Shown here: positions 1-6,925 of the stretch, piece after piece
Position numbering within the stretch: the first letter of the stretch is position 1
Layout of the letters: each line of letters begins with the position of its first letter
Source of the DNA: DASXMX01 sp036794395
GTDB taxonomy: Bacteria; Planctomycetota; Phycisphaerae; Tepidisphaerales; Tepidisphaeraceae
Direction: 5' to 3'
Assembly: GCA_036794395.1 (NCBI GenBank)
Contig: DAIRGS010000352.1
Coordinates: 1-7,329, forward strand
Length of the DNA stretch: 7,329 nt
Translations under genes and position numbers: made by a program
Notes under the pieces: model-generated
The model's input: only the letters and a program-made list of their open reading frames with translations
What the model was told of the DNA's origin: nothing
The model's database searches: none

Positions 1-112
1 CCACTCTGCCGCCTGCCTTCCCACCATTAAAGATGGGGTTTATGTAACGCTCACGTTCCCCCACCCCTTGTGTACACTCCACCCCCAAACCCGCCGCCGC
101 GCAGCGCCCTCC

Positions 113-160
113 CCTCCGTGCCTCCGTGCCTCCGTGCCTCCGTGCCTCCGTGCCTTCGTG
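113..160. repeat. 8-bp tandem repeat array (CCTCCGTG)x5 plus one variant
   Basis: Five exact head-to-tail copies of CCTCCGTG occupy 113-152. A sixth copy, CCTTCGTG, at 153-160 differs by one base, and the sequence then decays into CCTTTCCG. The unit is not a multiple of three, so all three frames read through as a meaningless eight-residue repeat; this explains the long open frames here and argues against coding. On the minus strand the unit reads CACGGAGG, which places a Shine-Dalgarno-like GGAGG every 8 nt. From memory, similar CACGGAGG-type arrays recur between genes in planctomycete and related genomes. Function is unknown; the array is probably a slippage-prone satellite. Confidence 0.9.
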
Positions 161-204
161 CCTTTCCGCCAAATAGCAATAAAACGACAGACGCGACCGA
201 AAAA

Positions 205-254
205 GTGTTCGGAACTGTTCGGAACTGTTCGGAACTGTTCGGAACTGTTCGGAA
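205..254. repeat. 10-bp tandem repeat array (GGAACTGTTC)x4 with partial flanking copies
   Basis: Four exact copies of GGAACTGTTC occupy 211-250, flanked by a partial copy (GTGTTC, 205-210) and a truncated one (GGAA, 251-254). The unit contains two overlapping odd palindromes, GAAC-T-GTTC and GTTC-G-GAAC, so the array is self-complementary except at the centre bases, and dyads recur every 5 bp. The 10-bp period is close to one helical turn. Its end is 27 nt from the stop codon of the copper-protein gene, on the downstream side of that gene. It could be a protein-binding array, a foldback RNA structure at the mRNA 3' end, or a simple satellite; the sequence does not decide. Confidence 0.9.
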
Positions 255-255
255 A

Positions 256-278
256 CGTCTCTGCATCCCGAGAGAACG
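256..278 (-). terminator. weak hairpin just after the copper-protein gene, possible terminator
   Basis: CGTCTCT (256-262) pairs with AGAGAACG (271-278) with one bulged base and an 8-nt loop. It begins 4 nt past the stop codon on the minus strand. No T-run follows in that direction; the 10-bp array comes next. It may help 3'-end formation together with the array, but it is too weak to call a classical intrinsic terminator. Confidence 0.25.
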
Positions 279-281
279 GCC

Positions 282-1748
282 TTAGTGCTCCATCCCCGGC
301 ATCGCGCCGGTGGCTTCGTTTTTGGCCGAGTCGTAGGGCTTTTTGAGGATGGGGTCCGAGGGCGCGGAAGGGGTTTTCTCCCAGGCGTCGAGATCGGGGA
401 CGACGAGCATGACGCCGTACATGCGAACCCAGTGGCCGGGGAAGGTGCAGACGTAGTCATATTGGCCGGGCTGGGTTGGGGCGGTGAAGTTAAGGGTTTC
501 GGATTCGCCCGGCTGCACCATGGAGAGGGCTTGAAGAACCTTTGGGCTTTGTGGGATGTAGGCGGTTTTTGAATTGGCGTCGTCGGGCGGGGGCATCTGT
601 CCGGCGGCGACAGCGATCTCCTGTAATGCGCCGGGCGCGGTGATGACCAGGTTGTGGGGCATTGCGTCGTCGTTCTGAAGAATGACCTGCACGGGCTTGC
701 CGGCTTGCACGGCGAAATAGCGGGTGTCGTATTGCATCTGCTCGCGCAGGGTGCGCAGAACCACAACGCGAACGCCCAGGTCGCGGAGCGATTTGCGGAT
801 GGGCAGGCCCTGCTCGTCGGCGAGTTCGCCGGCCAGGTCATTTCCAAGCTGAACGGCTTGGGCGGCCTGAGGAGTCGTGCGCTGGTCGGCGGGAGTATCT
901 TTGACGAGTTTGACGATGTCTTTGGCCAGGGGCTCGATTTGGTCCTGGGGCCATTTGTCAGCGGGAATTCGCCGAATAGATCGGACGGCGGCGTCACGAA
1001 CTGCGCCGGGGGTGCCGCGAATAAGGGTGGCGAGTTCTTTGAAGACGTCGGCCTCGTGGCCCGGCATCATCCCGACGACGTCGATGGCGGCAACTTGAGT
1101 GGCATCATCGGTGGCTTTGGGGACGAGCGGATTAACGCGGTCATAAAACGTGCTGCGCAATTTGCCATCGTTGATCAAAGCGACACCGGACAACAGCGCG
1201 GGCAGGCCCTGGTCATTTTTCGATGCGAAATCCCAGACCGTATCGGGCTTTTGGTCGGCGACCGCTAGCGCCGCATAGGCGGCTTGTTTGACCAGGTCTG
1301 TCTGCGATTCGGTCGCCATGGCCTGGATCTTCTCGCGCTGTTTGGCGATAGCCGCGGGCTTCTGCGCCATCAGCAGGCCGATTAATTCGCGCGGGGTGGA
1401 CTTGTCTTCGGGGTCTGCTTTGCCGATGGCGCTCAGCAGTTCAACGACCGGATCGGACTTGTTAAGCTGGGCCAGGGCATTGACCGATTCATCACGGAAT
1501 TTTTTGTCGATGCCTTTGCGCGTGAGGATCGCTTCGTAAACGGGTTTGTACTTGGCATCGGTGGTCTTCCGCTCGACGGCCAGAAGCTGAGCGTTGGTCA
1601 GCCGCTTGAGCTGATAAGCGACGATCTGCGGGCTGCGATCAAGGAAGACCTGCGGGGCGGCATCTTGAGGCTGGGCGGCGCAGAAGGGTGCAGCCGGCAC
1701 CGCGACGAGGAGGCTTGCCAATACCAGTGGGTGCCACGGTTTTTTCAT
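282..1748 (-). CDS. secreted HEAT-repeat protein with C-terminal azurin-like copper domain
   Basis: A 488-residue exported protein. Residues 1-25 form a signal peptide (MKKPWH, a hydrophobic core, then FCAAQ). Residues 40-310 are helical and HEAT-like. Residues 325-450 form a cupredoxin domain with all type 1 copper ligands: His365 (in MPHN), Cys434 and His439 (in CTFPGH) and Met443, matching the C-x4-H-x3-M spacing of azurin. It should bind one copper and carry electrons in the periplasm. The tail ends in a Met/His-rich GAMPGMEH. The start was chosen at 1748 because the signal peptide begins there; an in-frame TTG at 1841 would add 31 residues overlapping a hairpin. No clear ribosome binding site is visible. 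It follows the SGNH/propeller gene on the same strand after 112 nt. From family knowledge, this HEAT-cupredoxin pair is usually the C-terminal half of a larger planctomycete protein. The redox partner is unknown, and no CxxCH haem motif is present. Confidence 0.88.
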   Translation of the reverse strand: MKKPWHPLVLASLLVAVPAAPFCAAQPQDAAPQVFLDRSPQIVAYQLKRLTNAQLLAVERKTTDAKYKPVYEAILTRKGIDKKFRDESVNALAQLNKSDPVVELLSAIGKADPEDKSTPRELIGLLMAQKPAAIAKQREKIQAMATESQTDLVKQAAYAALAVADQKPDTVWDFASKNDQGLPALLSGVALINDGKLRSTFYDRVNPLVPKATDDATQVAAIDVVGMMPGHEADVFKELATLIRGTPGAVRDAAVRSIRRIPADKWPQDQIEPLAKDIVKLVKDTPADQRTTPQAAQAVQLGNDLAGELADEQGLPIRKSLRDLGVRVVVLRTLREQMQYDTRYFAVQAGKPVQVILQNDDAMPHNLVITAPGALQEIAVAAGQMPPPDDANSKTAYIPQSPKVLQALSMVQPGESETLNFTAPTQPGQYDYVCTFPGHWVRMYGVMLVVPDLDAWEKTPSAPSDPILKKPYDSAKNEATGAMPGMEH

Positions 1749-1785
1749 AAGGCTGTCACATCCAAAAACGATTTCGAGGCAAAGT

Positions 1786-1827
1786 GCAGCCCCGGGCCGA
1801 TCGGAATGACTGGCCCGGGGCGGCTGC
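1786..1827 (-). terminator. GC-rich hairpin between the two minus-strand genes
   Basis: GCAGCCCCGGGCC (1786-1798) and GGCCCGGGGCGGCTGC (1812-1827) form a 10-bp all-GC stem with a 13-nt loop, plus three further pairs beyond a 3-nt bulge. It lies 33 nt past the stop of the SGNH/propeller gene and 37 nt before the next start codon. No T-tract follows in the minus direction (ACTTTGCC is next), so it is not a textbook intrinsic terminator. It may instead act as a partial terminator, an attenuator or an mRNA-end stabiliser that sets the ratio of the two proteins. Confidence 0.5.
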
Positions 1828-1860
1828 GTTATAGCGGACAAGTGCGAATCTAAAAACGGA

Positions 1861-4488
1861 TCATTTCTTGTTGTACTTGTCGAGCGTCCGCATCGTGCTG
1901 TCCAGGGCGTACTTGAGATAGTAATCCGACGGCTTGTTGAGCGATTCCAGGGCTACATCGGCGGCCTGCGCGGACTTGAAGAAACTGCACGCACGAATGG
2001 CCTCGAGCCGGACACGCGGCTGGTCGTCGTTGACCTGAACTTTGAGCAGCGCGAGCGGATCTTTGACCTGATCGCGCCACGCACAGAGCACGCGGGTGGC
2101 CGCGGCGCGGGCGTGGAAATCGGGCGAGCGAAGCATCTGCTTAAGGAGCGGCTCGTTGACTTCGTTCATCCACTGATACGTCCACAGGCCCTCCATCAGG
2201 TTGTGCTGATACTTGGTGCTGTTTTTATCGAGCGAATCGATGTACTTGGGCAGAGCCGCGATCACCTCGGCCCGATCGCGGCCGCTGAGCTCGACTTTGA
2301 CCTGAGTGCGGGTGCTATCCTCGGGCGCTTTGAGCAGATCGAGGAGGGCCGGGATGGGGGCGCCGGCGATCTTGGCCGGCTCGAGCAGCGAGCGGCCTTC
2401 GTAGGTGATGCGGTAAATACGGCCATGCGTGTGGCCGCGATTGGGATCGCGGAGGTGATGCTGGAGGTGACCGATCAGCGGATTCTGCCAATCGAGGAAG
2501 TAGATCGCGCCGTCAGGCCCGATGGCGGCGGAGACAGGGCGGAAGTTCGGATCCTTCGAACGGATCAGGGTTTCGGTTTCAACACCCTTGAAGCCCGATC
2601 CGGCGTCTTCGAATTTGTACTGGCCAATGCCTTGAAGCTGAATAACGTCCAAGTCGAGCAGATTGCCCTGCATGCTCTCGGGGAAAGCCCGACTCGAAAT
2701 AATGCACGTGCCGGGGCAGGGGCGGTAGTGCTGCTTGAAGTAGGGCTGGTAACCCTTGTTCTTATCGGGGTAATCGACGTGAGTGGAGAAGCCGGTGCCG
2801 TAATAGTTTACGTTTCCGGTGCCATCGGTGATGAAGTCCTGGCCCCAGGCGTCGAACACGTGGCCGTGCGGATTGGCAAAGCCGTGCGAGACGTAGACTT
2901 CGAACTTATGGCTCATCGGCTCATAGCGATAGACGCCGCCGTTGAAGCAGTATTGGGGTCCCCAGACTGATTCGACGTGGGTTGCCTGGAACGTGCCTTC
3001 CTGCATATACAGGCCGCCACCTGGATCGTAAACGAAGCTGTTCGCCTGGTGGTGGGTATCGGCAATGCCAAGGCCTTCGACAACGCGCTCCTTGTAGTTG
3101 GCATGATCGCCGCCGGTGGTGTCTTTCATGTACCAGAGGTCGGGGCAGGTGGCGATGTAGGCGCCGTTGTTATACACGGCGACACCGGTGGGCAGGTTCA
3201 GGTGATCGGCAAAGACGGTTTGTTTGACGGCCTTGCCATCCTTGATGTCGTAGATGAGGACCTTGTCGTTCATTTCGTCCTTGGGCTTCCAGTGGGGATA
3301 GGACGGGATGACGACCACCCAAAGACGACCTTTGGGATCGAAGGTCATTTGGACGGGGTTTTCGAGATCGGGGTATTGGATTTCGGAAGCGACCAGTTCG
3401 ATCTTGAGGTGCGGCGCCAGCTTCATCTGCTTCATCGCCTCTTCGGGCGTGGGGAAGGCGAAGGTGCCGTCGGGGTTGGTGCCCTTCTGGTTGGTCTTGA
3501 CGTCGATGAAGGGCGGCGTGTTGGAATCGTTGACTTGAAGGTCTTTGCCTTGAGCCAGAGCCCAGACGCGCTGATCGCGATTGGCGGTCATGACGTCGAG
3601 GATTTGCATCTCGCGCTGAAGGACTTCGCGATTGGTGACGCCGTTGTATTTTTCGTAGGACCGGCCGCCGTAGACGTTGTAGCCGTCGTTTACCTGGTAG
3701 CGGTTGTACCAGTAGAAATCCTTGTCGAGGACGGCATCGCGGAGCTTGTCGATGTTAGCCGGTCCACCACCGGCCTTGCCGAACAGGTCGTCGGCGATAG
3801 TGCCGGCAACTGCCTTGCCGCCGTCGTCATTCAGGTGAATGCAATCGATGGTCATCGGCGTTCCCTTGCCATACGCGGCGAGGGTGGGCGTGTAGAGATC
3901 GACGTAAGTGACGTTATTTTTGGTGGCCACTTCAGCGGTGGCATCGGCGTAGAGCTTGATGTTCGCGTTGTTGGCGGCGTTATCGGGGAATGCCGGGCCG
4001 GCGAGCTTTTCCTGCGCGATCGAGGAGAATAGCACGACGCGGGGGGCGGAGTGACCGTTGTATTGTTGGCCGAGCACGTGTTTGACGTAGGTTTCGAGCT
4101 GGGACTTGTAGTTGTCCAAACCCGCCTGCCCGGCGAACGATTCATTGAAGCCGAAGAAGGCGAAAATGACGTCGGCCTTTTCGTGGGAGAGCCATTCATC
4201 CGGCGTGCCAAAGCCCTGCACGCGGAGCCGCAGTTTTTCGTTGACCTGATCCGCGGCTTCGCACAGATCGCGGAAGGTAAGTTGTTGCTCGGGGAACCTG
4301 CTTTGAAGGACAGTTTCAAGCCAGCCATCGTGCTGCATGCGCTCGCCGAGCGTATTGCCGACGAGGGAAATGTGATCACCCTTTTCGAGCTTGAGGGTTG
4401 CGCCCTGAGCGCCAAATGCGCTGCTGGCGGCAATACCTAAGGAAATGCCCGCCGACGCAAGCGCGGTTAACAGCCGAATTCGAGCCAT
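1861..4488 (-). CDS. secreted SGNH-like / PVC dehydrogenase-type beta-propeller / HEAT protein
   Basis: An 875-residue exported protein. Residues 1-27 are a signal peptide (MARIRLL to SSAFGA). Residues 35-240 are an SGNH-hydrolase fold: GxN is present (Gly113, Asn115 in FGFNES) and so is DxxH (Asp215, His218), but the block I Gly-Asp-Ser is Gly44-Asn45-Thr46, so the serine nucleophile is absent. Residues 250-330 are a linker typical of the family. Residues 355-700 resemble the PVC-group membrane-bound dehydrogenase domain (TIGR02604-like, related to glucose/sorbosone dehydrogenase propellers), with conserved-looking stretches such as NPVQMTFDPKGRLW, ADTHHQANSF and GFANPHGHVFD. Residues 710-850 are HEAT-like. 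The start at 4488 has GGAG six bases upstream (4495-4498) and begins the signal peptide; the frame stays open to 4623 but lacks coding character there. Residues 591-595 (CPGTC) are not a haem site. Likely a periplasmic sugar-oxidising or sugar-binding protein; substrate and cofactor unknown. Confidence 0.88.
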   Translation of the reverse strand: MARIRLLTALASAGISLGIAASSAFGAQGATLKLEKGDHISLVGNTLGERMQHDGWLETVLQSRFPEQQLTFRDLCEAADQVNEKLRLRVQGFGTPDEWLSHEKADVIFAFFGFNESFAGQAGLDNYKSQLETYVKHVLGQQYNGHSAPRVVLFSSIAQEKLAGPAFPDNAANNANIKLYADATAEVATKNNVTYVDLYTPTLAAYGKGTPMTIDCIHLNDDGGKAVAGTIADDLFGKAGGGPANIDKLRDAVLDKDFYWYNRYQVNDGYNVYGGRSYEKYNGVTNREVLQREMQILDVMTANRDQRVWALAQGKDLQVNDSNTPPFIDVKTNQKGTNPDGTFAFPTPEEAMKQMKLAPHLKIELVASEIQYPDLENPVQMTFDPKGRLWVVVIPSYPHWKPKDEMNDKVLIYDIKDGKAVKQTVFADHLNLPTGVAVYNNGAYIATCPDLWYMKDTTGGDHANYKERVVEGLGIADTHHQANSFVYDPGGGLYMQEGTFQATHVESVWGPQYCFNGGVYRYEPMSHKFEVYVSHGFANPHGHVFDAWGQDFITDGTGNVNYYGTGFSTHVDYPDKNKGYQPYFKQHYRPCPGTCIISSRAFPESMQGNLLDLDVIQLQGIGQYKFEDAGSGFKGVETETLIRSKDPNFRPVSAAIGPDGAIYFLDWQNPLIGHLQHHLRDPNRGHTHGRIYRITYEGRSLLEPAKIAGAPIPALLDLLKAPEDSTRTQVKVELSGRDRAEVIAALPKYIDSLDKNSTKYQHNLMEGLWTYQWMNEVNEPLLKQMLRSPDFHARAAATRVLCAWRDQVKDPLALLKVQVNDDQPRVRLEAIRACSFFKSAQAADVALESLNKPSDYYLKYALDSTMRTLDKYNKK

Positions 4489-4518
4489 TGATTGCTCCAC
4501 TATGGTGAGAGGCCTGGC

Positions 4519-4538
4519 GCGCTGGTGCCATCCAGCGC
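4519..4538 (-). other. hairpin in the 5' leader of the SGNH/propeller gene
   Basis: GCGCTGG (4519-4525) pairs with CCAGCGC (4532-4538) around a 6-nt loop. Flanking GGCC (4511-4514) and GGCC (4546-4549) could extend the structure. It sits about 30 nt before the start codon and would be transcribed if the promoter lies further upstream. A role in translation or mRNA stability is possible; nothing here resembles a known riboswitch. Confidence 0.35.
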
Positions 4539-4579
4539 CGGAACCGGCCCACAAGGGCCGCTGCCAAAAGTACCCTGGC

Positions 4580-4609
4580 ATTATGCCGCCGTTGAAACAC
4601 TTTGACCAA
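4580..4609 (-). promoter_or_regulatory. possible promoter for the minus-strand genes
   Basis: On the minus strand, CATAAT (4585-4580) matches five of six bases of the TATAAT -10 box. TTGGTC (4609-4604), 18 nt upstream, matches only three of six bases of a -35 box. It would give a leader of roughly 90 nt containing the 4519-4538 hairpin. This is a weak motif match in the only sizeable divergent gap. Confidence 0.25.
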
Positions 4610-4635
4610 TGGCGATGCGTCAACGAAACTCAATG

Positions 4636-4644
4636 TGGTAAGAT
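4636..4644 (+). promoter_or_regulatory. possible extended -10 promoter for the ThuA gene
   Basis: TGGTAAGAT fits an extended -10 pattern (TG-n-hexamer), with four of six bases matching TATAAT. No convincing -35 box lies at the right distance; TTGACC at 4602-4607 is 31 nt away, too far. It is about 40 nt before the start codon. The call is tentative. Confidence 0.25.
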
Positions 4645-4684
4645 ACAACCTGCATTGATTCCCCATCCTGGACGGAGGCTAAAC

Positions 4685-5713
4685 ATGTCGCGGATTGCAG
4701 CCGGTATTTGTCTATGCGTGTCGTTTCTCATGATTATTTCAACGGCACGAGCGGCGGATGAGTGGATTTCGTTTCAGGGGAAAGATGGACCGGGAAAGGG
4801 CAAGCGTGTGGTGTTGATGGCGGGGGATGAGGAATATCGATCGGAAGAGGGGCTGCCACAGTTGGCAAAGATTCTTTCGACGCATCACGGGTTTGATTGC
4901 CGGGTCGTGTTTTCGATTGAACCGACGACGGGGCAGATCGATCCGAACTTGCACAGCAACACGCCGGGACTCGAGGCGCTGGATAACGCCGATTTGCTGA
5001 TCATACTGACGCGGTTCCGCGATTTGCCGGACGATCAGATGAAGCACGTGGTGGATTATGTGATGAAGGGCAAGCCGGTCATCGGACTGCGAACGGCTAC
5101 CCACGCCTTCGAGATCAAGAAAGGCACGTACGCCAAGTGGACCTGGACCAGCAAGGTTCCAGGGTGGCAAGGCGGCTTCGGCAAGCAAGTACTGGGCGAG
5201 ACCTGGGTGAATCACTGGGGGAGTCACAAGAAGCAGAGCACCCGAGCGATGGTCGTGCCGGGCATGGAGAGCACCCCCCTGCTTCGTGGAGTTAGCGACA
5301 TCTGGGTTACGACCGATGTATATGAAGCCAAGCTTCCGGTGCAGGAGTCGGTGAAGCCGTTGTTACTGGGCGCGGTGTTAAGCGGAATGAAGCCCACCGA
5401 TCAGCCGATCGCGGGAAAAAAGAATGACCCGATGATGCCGATCGCGTGGACCAAGACTTATAAACTCGAGGGCGGCGAGGAAGGCAAATCGTTCTGCACA
5501 ACCATGGGCGCTTCATCGGATTTACAGAACGAAGGGCTGAGGCGCCTGATCGTCAATGCTACTTATTGGGCGGTGGGTCTGGATGTGCCGGCTAAGGCCG
5601 ATGTGGATATTGTTGGGGAATTCAAGCCGTCGGATTATGGGGCCAGGAAGAATCATCCGCCGTTTAGGCCGGAGGATTTTGCGAAGGATACGTGGCCGAC
5701 GGCTGGTAAATAA
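4685..5713 (+). CDS. secreted ThuA-domain protein
   Basis: A 342-residue exported protein. Residues 1-23 form a signal peptide (MSRIAAG, hydrophobic core, cleavage near ARA-ADE). Residues 38-300 match the ThuA-like fold, a class I glutamine-amidotransferase-type alpha/beta domain: an opening strand RVVLMAGDEEYR (41-52), a middle strand and turn NADLLIILTR (101-110), PVIGLRTATHAF (131-142), then a Trp/Gly/His-rich segment (161-182, with NHWGSH) that is usual in planctomycete members. The start at 4685 is supported by GGAGG at 4674-4678, six bases upstream, and by the signal peptide; the frame is open back to 4445, but that stretch overlaps the divergent gene. ThuA takes its name from a rhizobial trehalose-use protein, and relatives are common next to PVC dehydrogenase-type genes, so a role in exported sugar metabolism is likely. 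Reaction and catalytic residues are unknown. It is divergent from the SGNH/propeller gene and 12 nt ahead of the HAF-repeat gene. Confidence 0.88.
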   Translation: MSRIAAGICLCVSFLMIISTARAADEWISFQGKDGPGKGKRVVLMAGDEEYRSEEGLPQLAKILSTHHGFDCRVVFSIEPTTGQIDPNLHSNTPGLEALDNADLLIILTRFRDLPDDQMKHVVDYVMKGKPVIGLRTATHAFEIKKGTYAKWTWTSKVPGWQGGFGKQVLGETWVNHWGSHKKQSTRAMVVPGMESTPLLRGVSDIWVTTDVYEAKLPVQESVKPLLLGAVLSGMKPTDQPIAGKKNDPMMPIAWTKTYKLEGGEEGKSFCTTMGASSDLQNEGLRRLIVNATYWAVGLDVPAKADVDIVGEFKPSDYGARKNHPPFRPEDFAKDTWPTAGK

Positions 5714-5725
5714 AGGTAAGGGACA

Positions 5726-6814
5726 ATGAAGAGTGCAATTTATTTTTGCGCACTTTCACTGACCGTTTTCCCATCTCTCGCGTGCGCCGACGTCGGCTAC
5801 GCAATCACGCCGATTTGCCGTCAAACGGCCGATGAGCCGCAGAAATACTCGATCAATTACGCGGGCGATTTGGTGGGAACCTATGGCTCAGCGCACGGCT
5901 TACACGCATTTCTATTTTCCAGCGGCGCGTTCACGGACTTGGGGACAGGCAATGTGCCAAGCTACGCGCAGGGCATCAACAGCGCCGGTCAGATCGTGAT
6001 GAACTTTGGTGTCGCCGGCGGGGATTTTCACGGGGGTTTTTATGACCACGGTGTATTTACGGATCTCACAAACCTCACGGCAGGTAACGCGAACGGACCC
6101 TTGCGACGCGTGACCGGCATCAATGATCTTGGCCATATTGTCGGAATCAACGGCGACCATGCCGCGATGTTCGATGGCAACACGATGACCGATCTTGGAA
6201 CGATCGGCGGCGGCATGAGCGAAGCCATCGGAATTAACAATAGTGACCACATCGCCGGCTGGATCGCAGTTAATCCCACCAGCTCTTTTGGTTTTGTTCG
6301 GGCATTTTATTACGACTCAACCCTCCACGATTTAAGCCCCGCTCCCGATATTCAATCTTTTTCGCGTGCCATTAACGCATCGAATCAGATCGTGGGCGGG
6401 ACGTTGACCCAAACATCGCCGGGCGGGTTCACCAGCGACCGCGCATTTCTTTACGCGAACGGCACGATGACTGACCTGGGTTCGCTCGGCGGCAATTACA
6501 GCGAGGCCGAGGACATTAATGACCAGGGGCAAGTGGTGGGATGGACAGGAACCGGCGCGTTCAGCTACGCCGGCGGAACAATGACCGACCTTAACACCTT
6601 GATCGACCCCCAGTCCGGCTGGCATCTTGATGAAGCCGACGCCATCAACAGCTCCGGCCAGATTGTGGCGCTGGCGAATGCCGGAAAGCTCTATGAAGTG
6701 CTGCTCTTGACGCCGGTGCCGGAGCCAGGAATGGGTCCGCTCGGCTTGGCCGCGGGAATCATCATATTCGGGCGTCGAAGACGAAGCTCTTGGATCCCTT
6801 TTTCCGCAGTGTGA
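5726..6814 (+). CDS. HAF-repeat protein with PEP-CTERM sorting signal
   Basis: A 362-residue exported surface protein. Residues 1-21 form a signal peptide (cleavage near LACA-DV). Six HAF-type repeats follow, each with an aromatic HAF/RAF-like start and a T-D-L end, at about 60-73, 103-115, 146-162, 192-204, 239-256 and 277-293. They alternate with GIN-x-x-GQIVG-like strands, suggesting a beta-propeller-like solenoid. The C-terminus has VPEP (331-334), a short hydrophobic stretch (339-349) and four arginines (350-353), the PEP-CTERM tripartite signal recognised by an exosortase; a nine-residue tail after the arginines is slightly unusual. A purine-rich AAAGG lies nine bases before the start. 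It begins 12 nt after the ThuA stop codon, so the two are probably co-transcribed, and a hairpin follows 10 nt after its stop. Its role is unknown, probably at the cell surface or in exopolymer. No exosortase gene is in the window. Confidence 0.9.
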   Translation: MKSAIYFCALSLTVFPSLACADVGYAITPICRQTADEPQKYSINYAGDLVGTYGSAHGLHAFLFSSGAFTDLGTGNVPSYAQGINSAGQIVMNFGVAGGDFHGGFYDHGVFTDLTNLTAGNANGPLRRVTGINDLGHIVGINGDHAAMFDGNTMTDLGTIGGGMSEAIGINNSDHIAGWIAVNPTSSFGFVRAFYYDSTLHDLSPAPDIQSFSRAINASNQIVGGTLTQTSPGGFTSDRAFLYANGTMTDLGSLGGNYSEAEDINDQGQVVGWTGTGAFSYAGGTMTDLNTLIDPQSGWHLDEADAINSSGQIVALANAGKLYEVLLLTPVPEPGMGPLGLAAGIIIFGRRRRSSWIPFSAV

Positions 6815-6824
6815 TGTTCGTGCG

Positions 6825-6851
6825 AGACAAAGCGATTGAATCGATTTGTCT
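6825..6851 (+). terminator. hairpin terminator after the HAF-repeat gene
   Basis: AGACAAAGCGAT (6825-6836) pairs with ATCGATTTGTCT (6840-6851) over 12 positions with one G/A mismatch and a 3-nt loop (TGA). It starts 10 nt after the stop codon, the expected place for an operon terminator. The downstream T-run is poor (TTCC), so termination could be partial or Rho-assisted. Confidence 0.55.
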
Positions 6852-6885
6852 TCCAGGGCAAGGCGAACGGGTTAACAGCTTTTGT

Positions 6886-6917
6886 CGTTGCTAAATGACC
6901 GTGCGCGATTCCGCGCC
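6886..6917 (+). repeat. left terminal inverted repeat of the foldback element
   Basis: This 32-nt arm pairs with 7193-7224 with one mismatch (G6897). Outside it, T6885 and C7225 no longer pair, so the boundary is sharp. Confidence 0.85.
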
Positions 6918-6925
6918 TTTCGTGG

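Noticed and set aside
205..254. CRISPR array or LexA-box cluster
   Set aside because: The units are 10 bp with no spacers, so it is not CRISPR. The half-sites GAAC and GTTC are separated by one base, not the four of a LexA box of the GAAC-N4-GTTC type.
51..346. Open frames on both strands encoding short-period repeats
   Set aside because: They are read-through of the 8-bp and 10-bp tandem arrays, whose unit lengths are not multiples of three; no start context or family resemblance.
1749..1841. 31-residue N-terminal extension of the copper protein from a TTG
   Set aside because: It would bury the clear signal peptide at MKKPWH and run through the intergenic hairpin.
2690..2735. Cys-containing CPGTC motif in the propeller as a haem c site
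   Set aside because: The spacing is C-x3-C with no following histidine, so it is not CxxCH; no CxxCH occurs in either minus-strand protein.
2977..4032. 351-codon plus-strand open frame
   Set aside because: It is antisense to the propeller and SGNH domains, which are well conserved in the other frame; its Val/Gly/Asp-rich composition is typical of a shadow frame in GC-rich DNA.
4445..4684. 80-residue upstream extension of the ThuA protein
   Set aside because: It overlaps the start of the divergent gene, has no coding character, and the strong GGAGG plus signal peptide fix the start at 4685.
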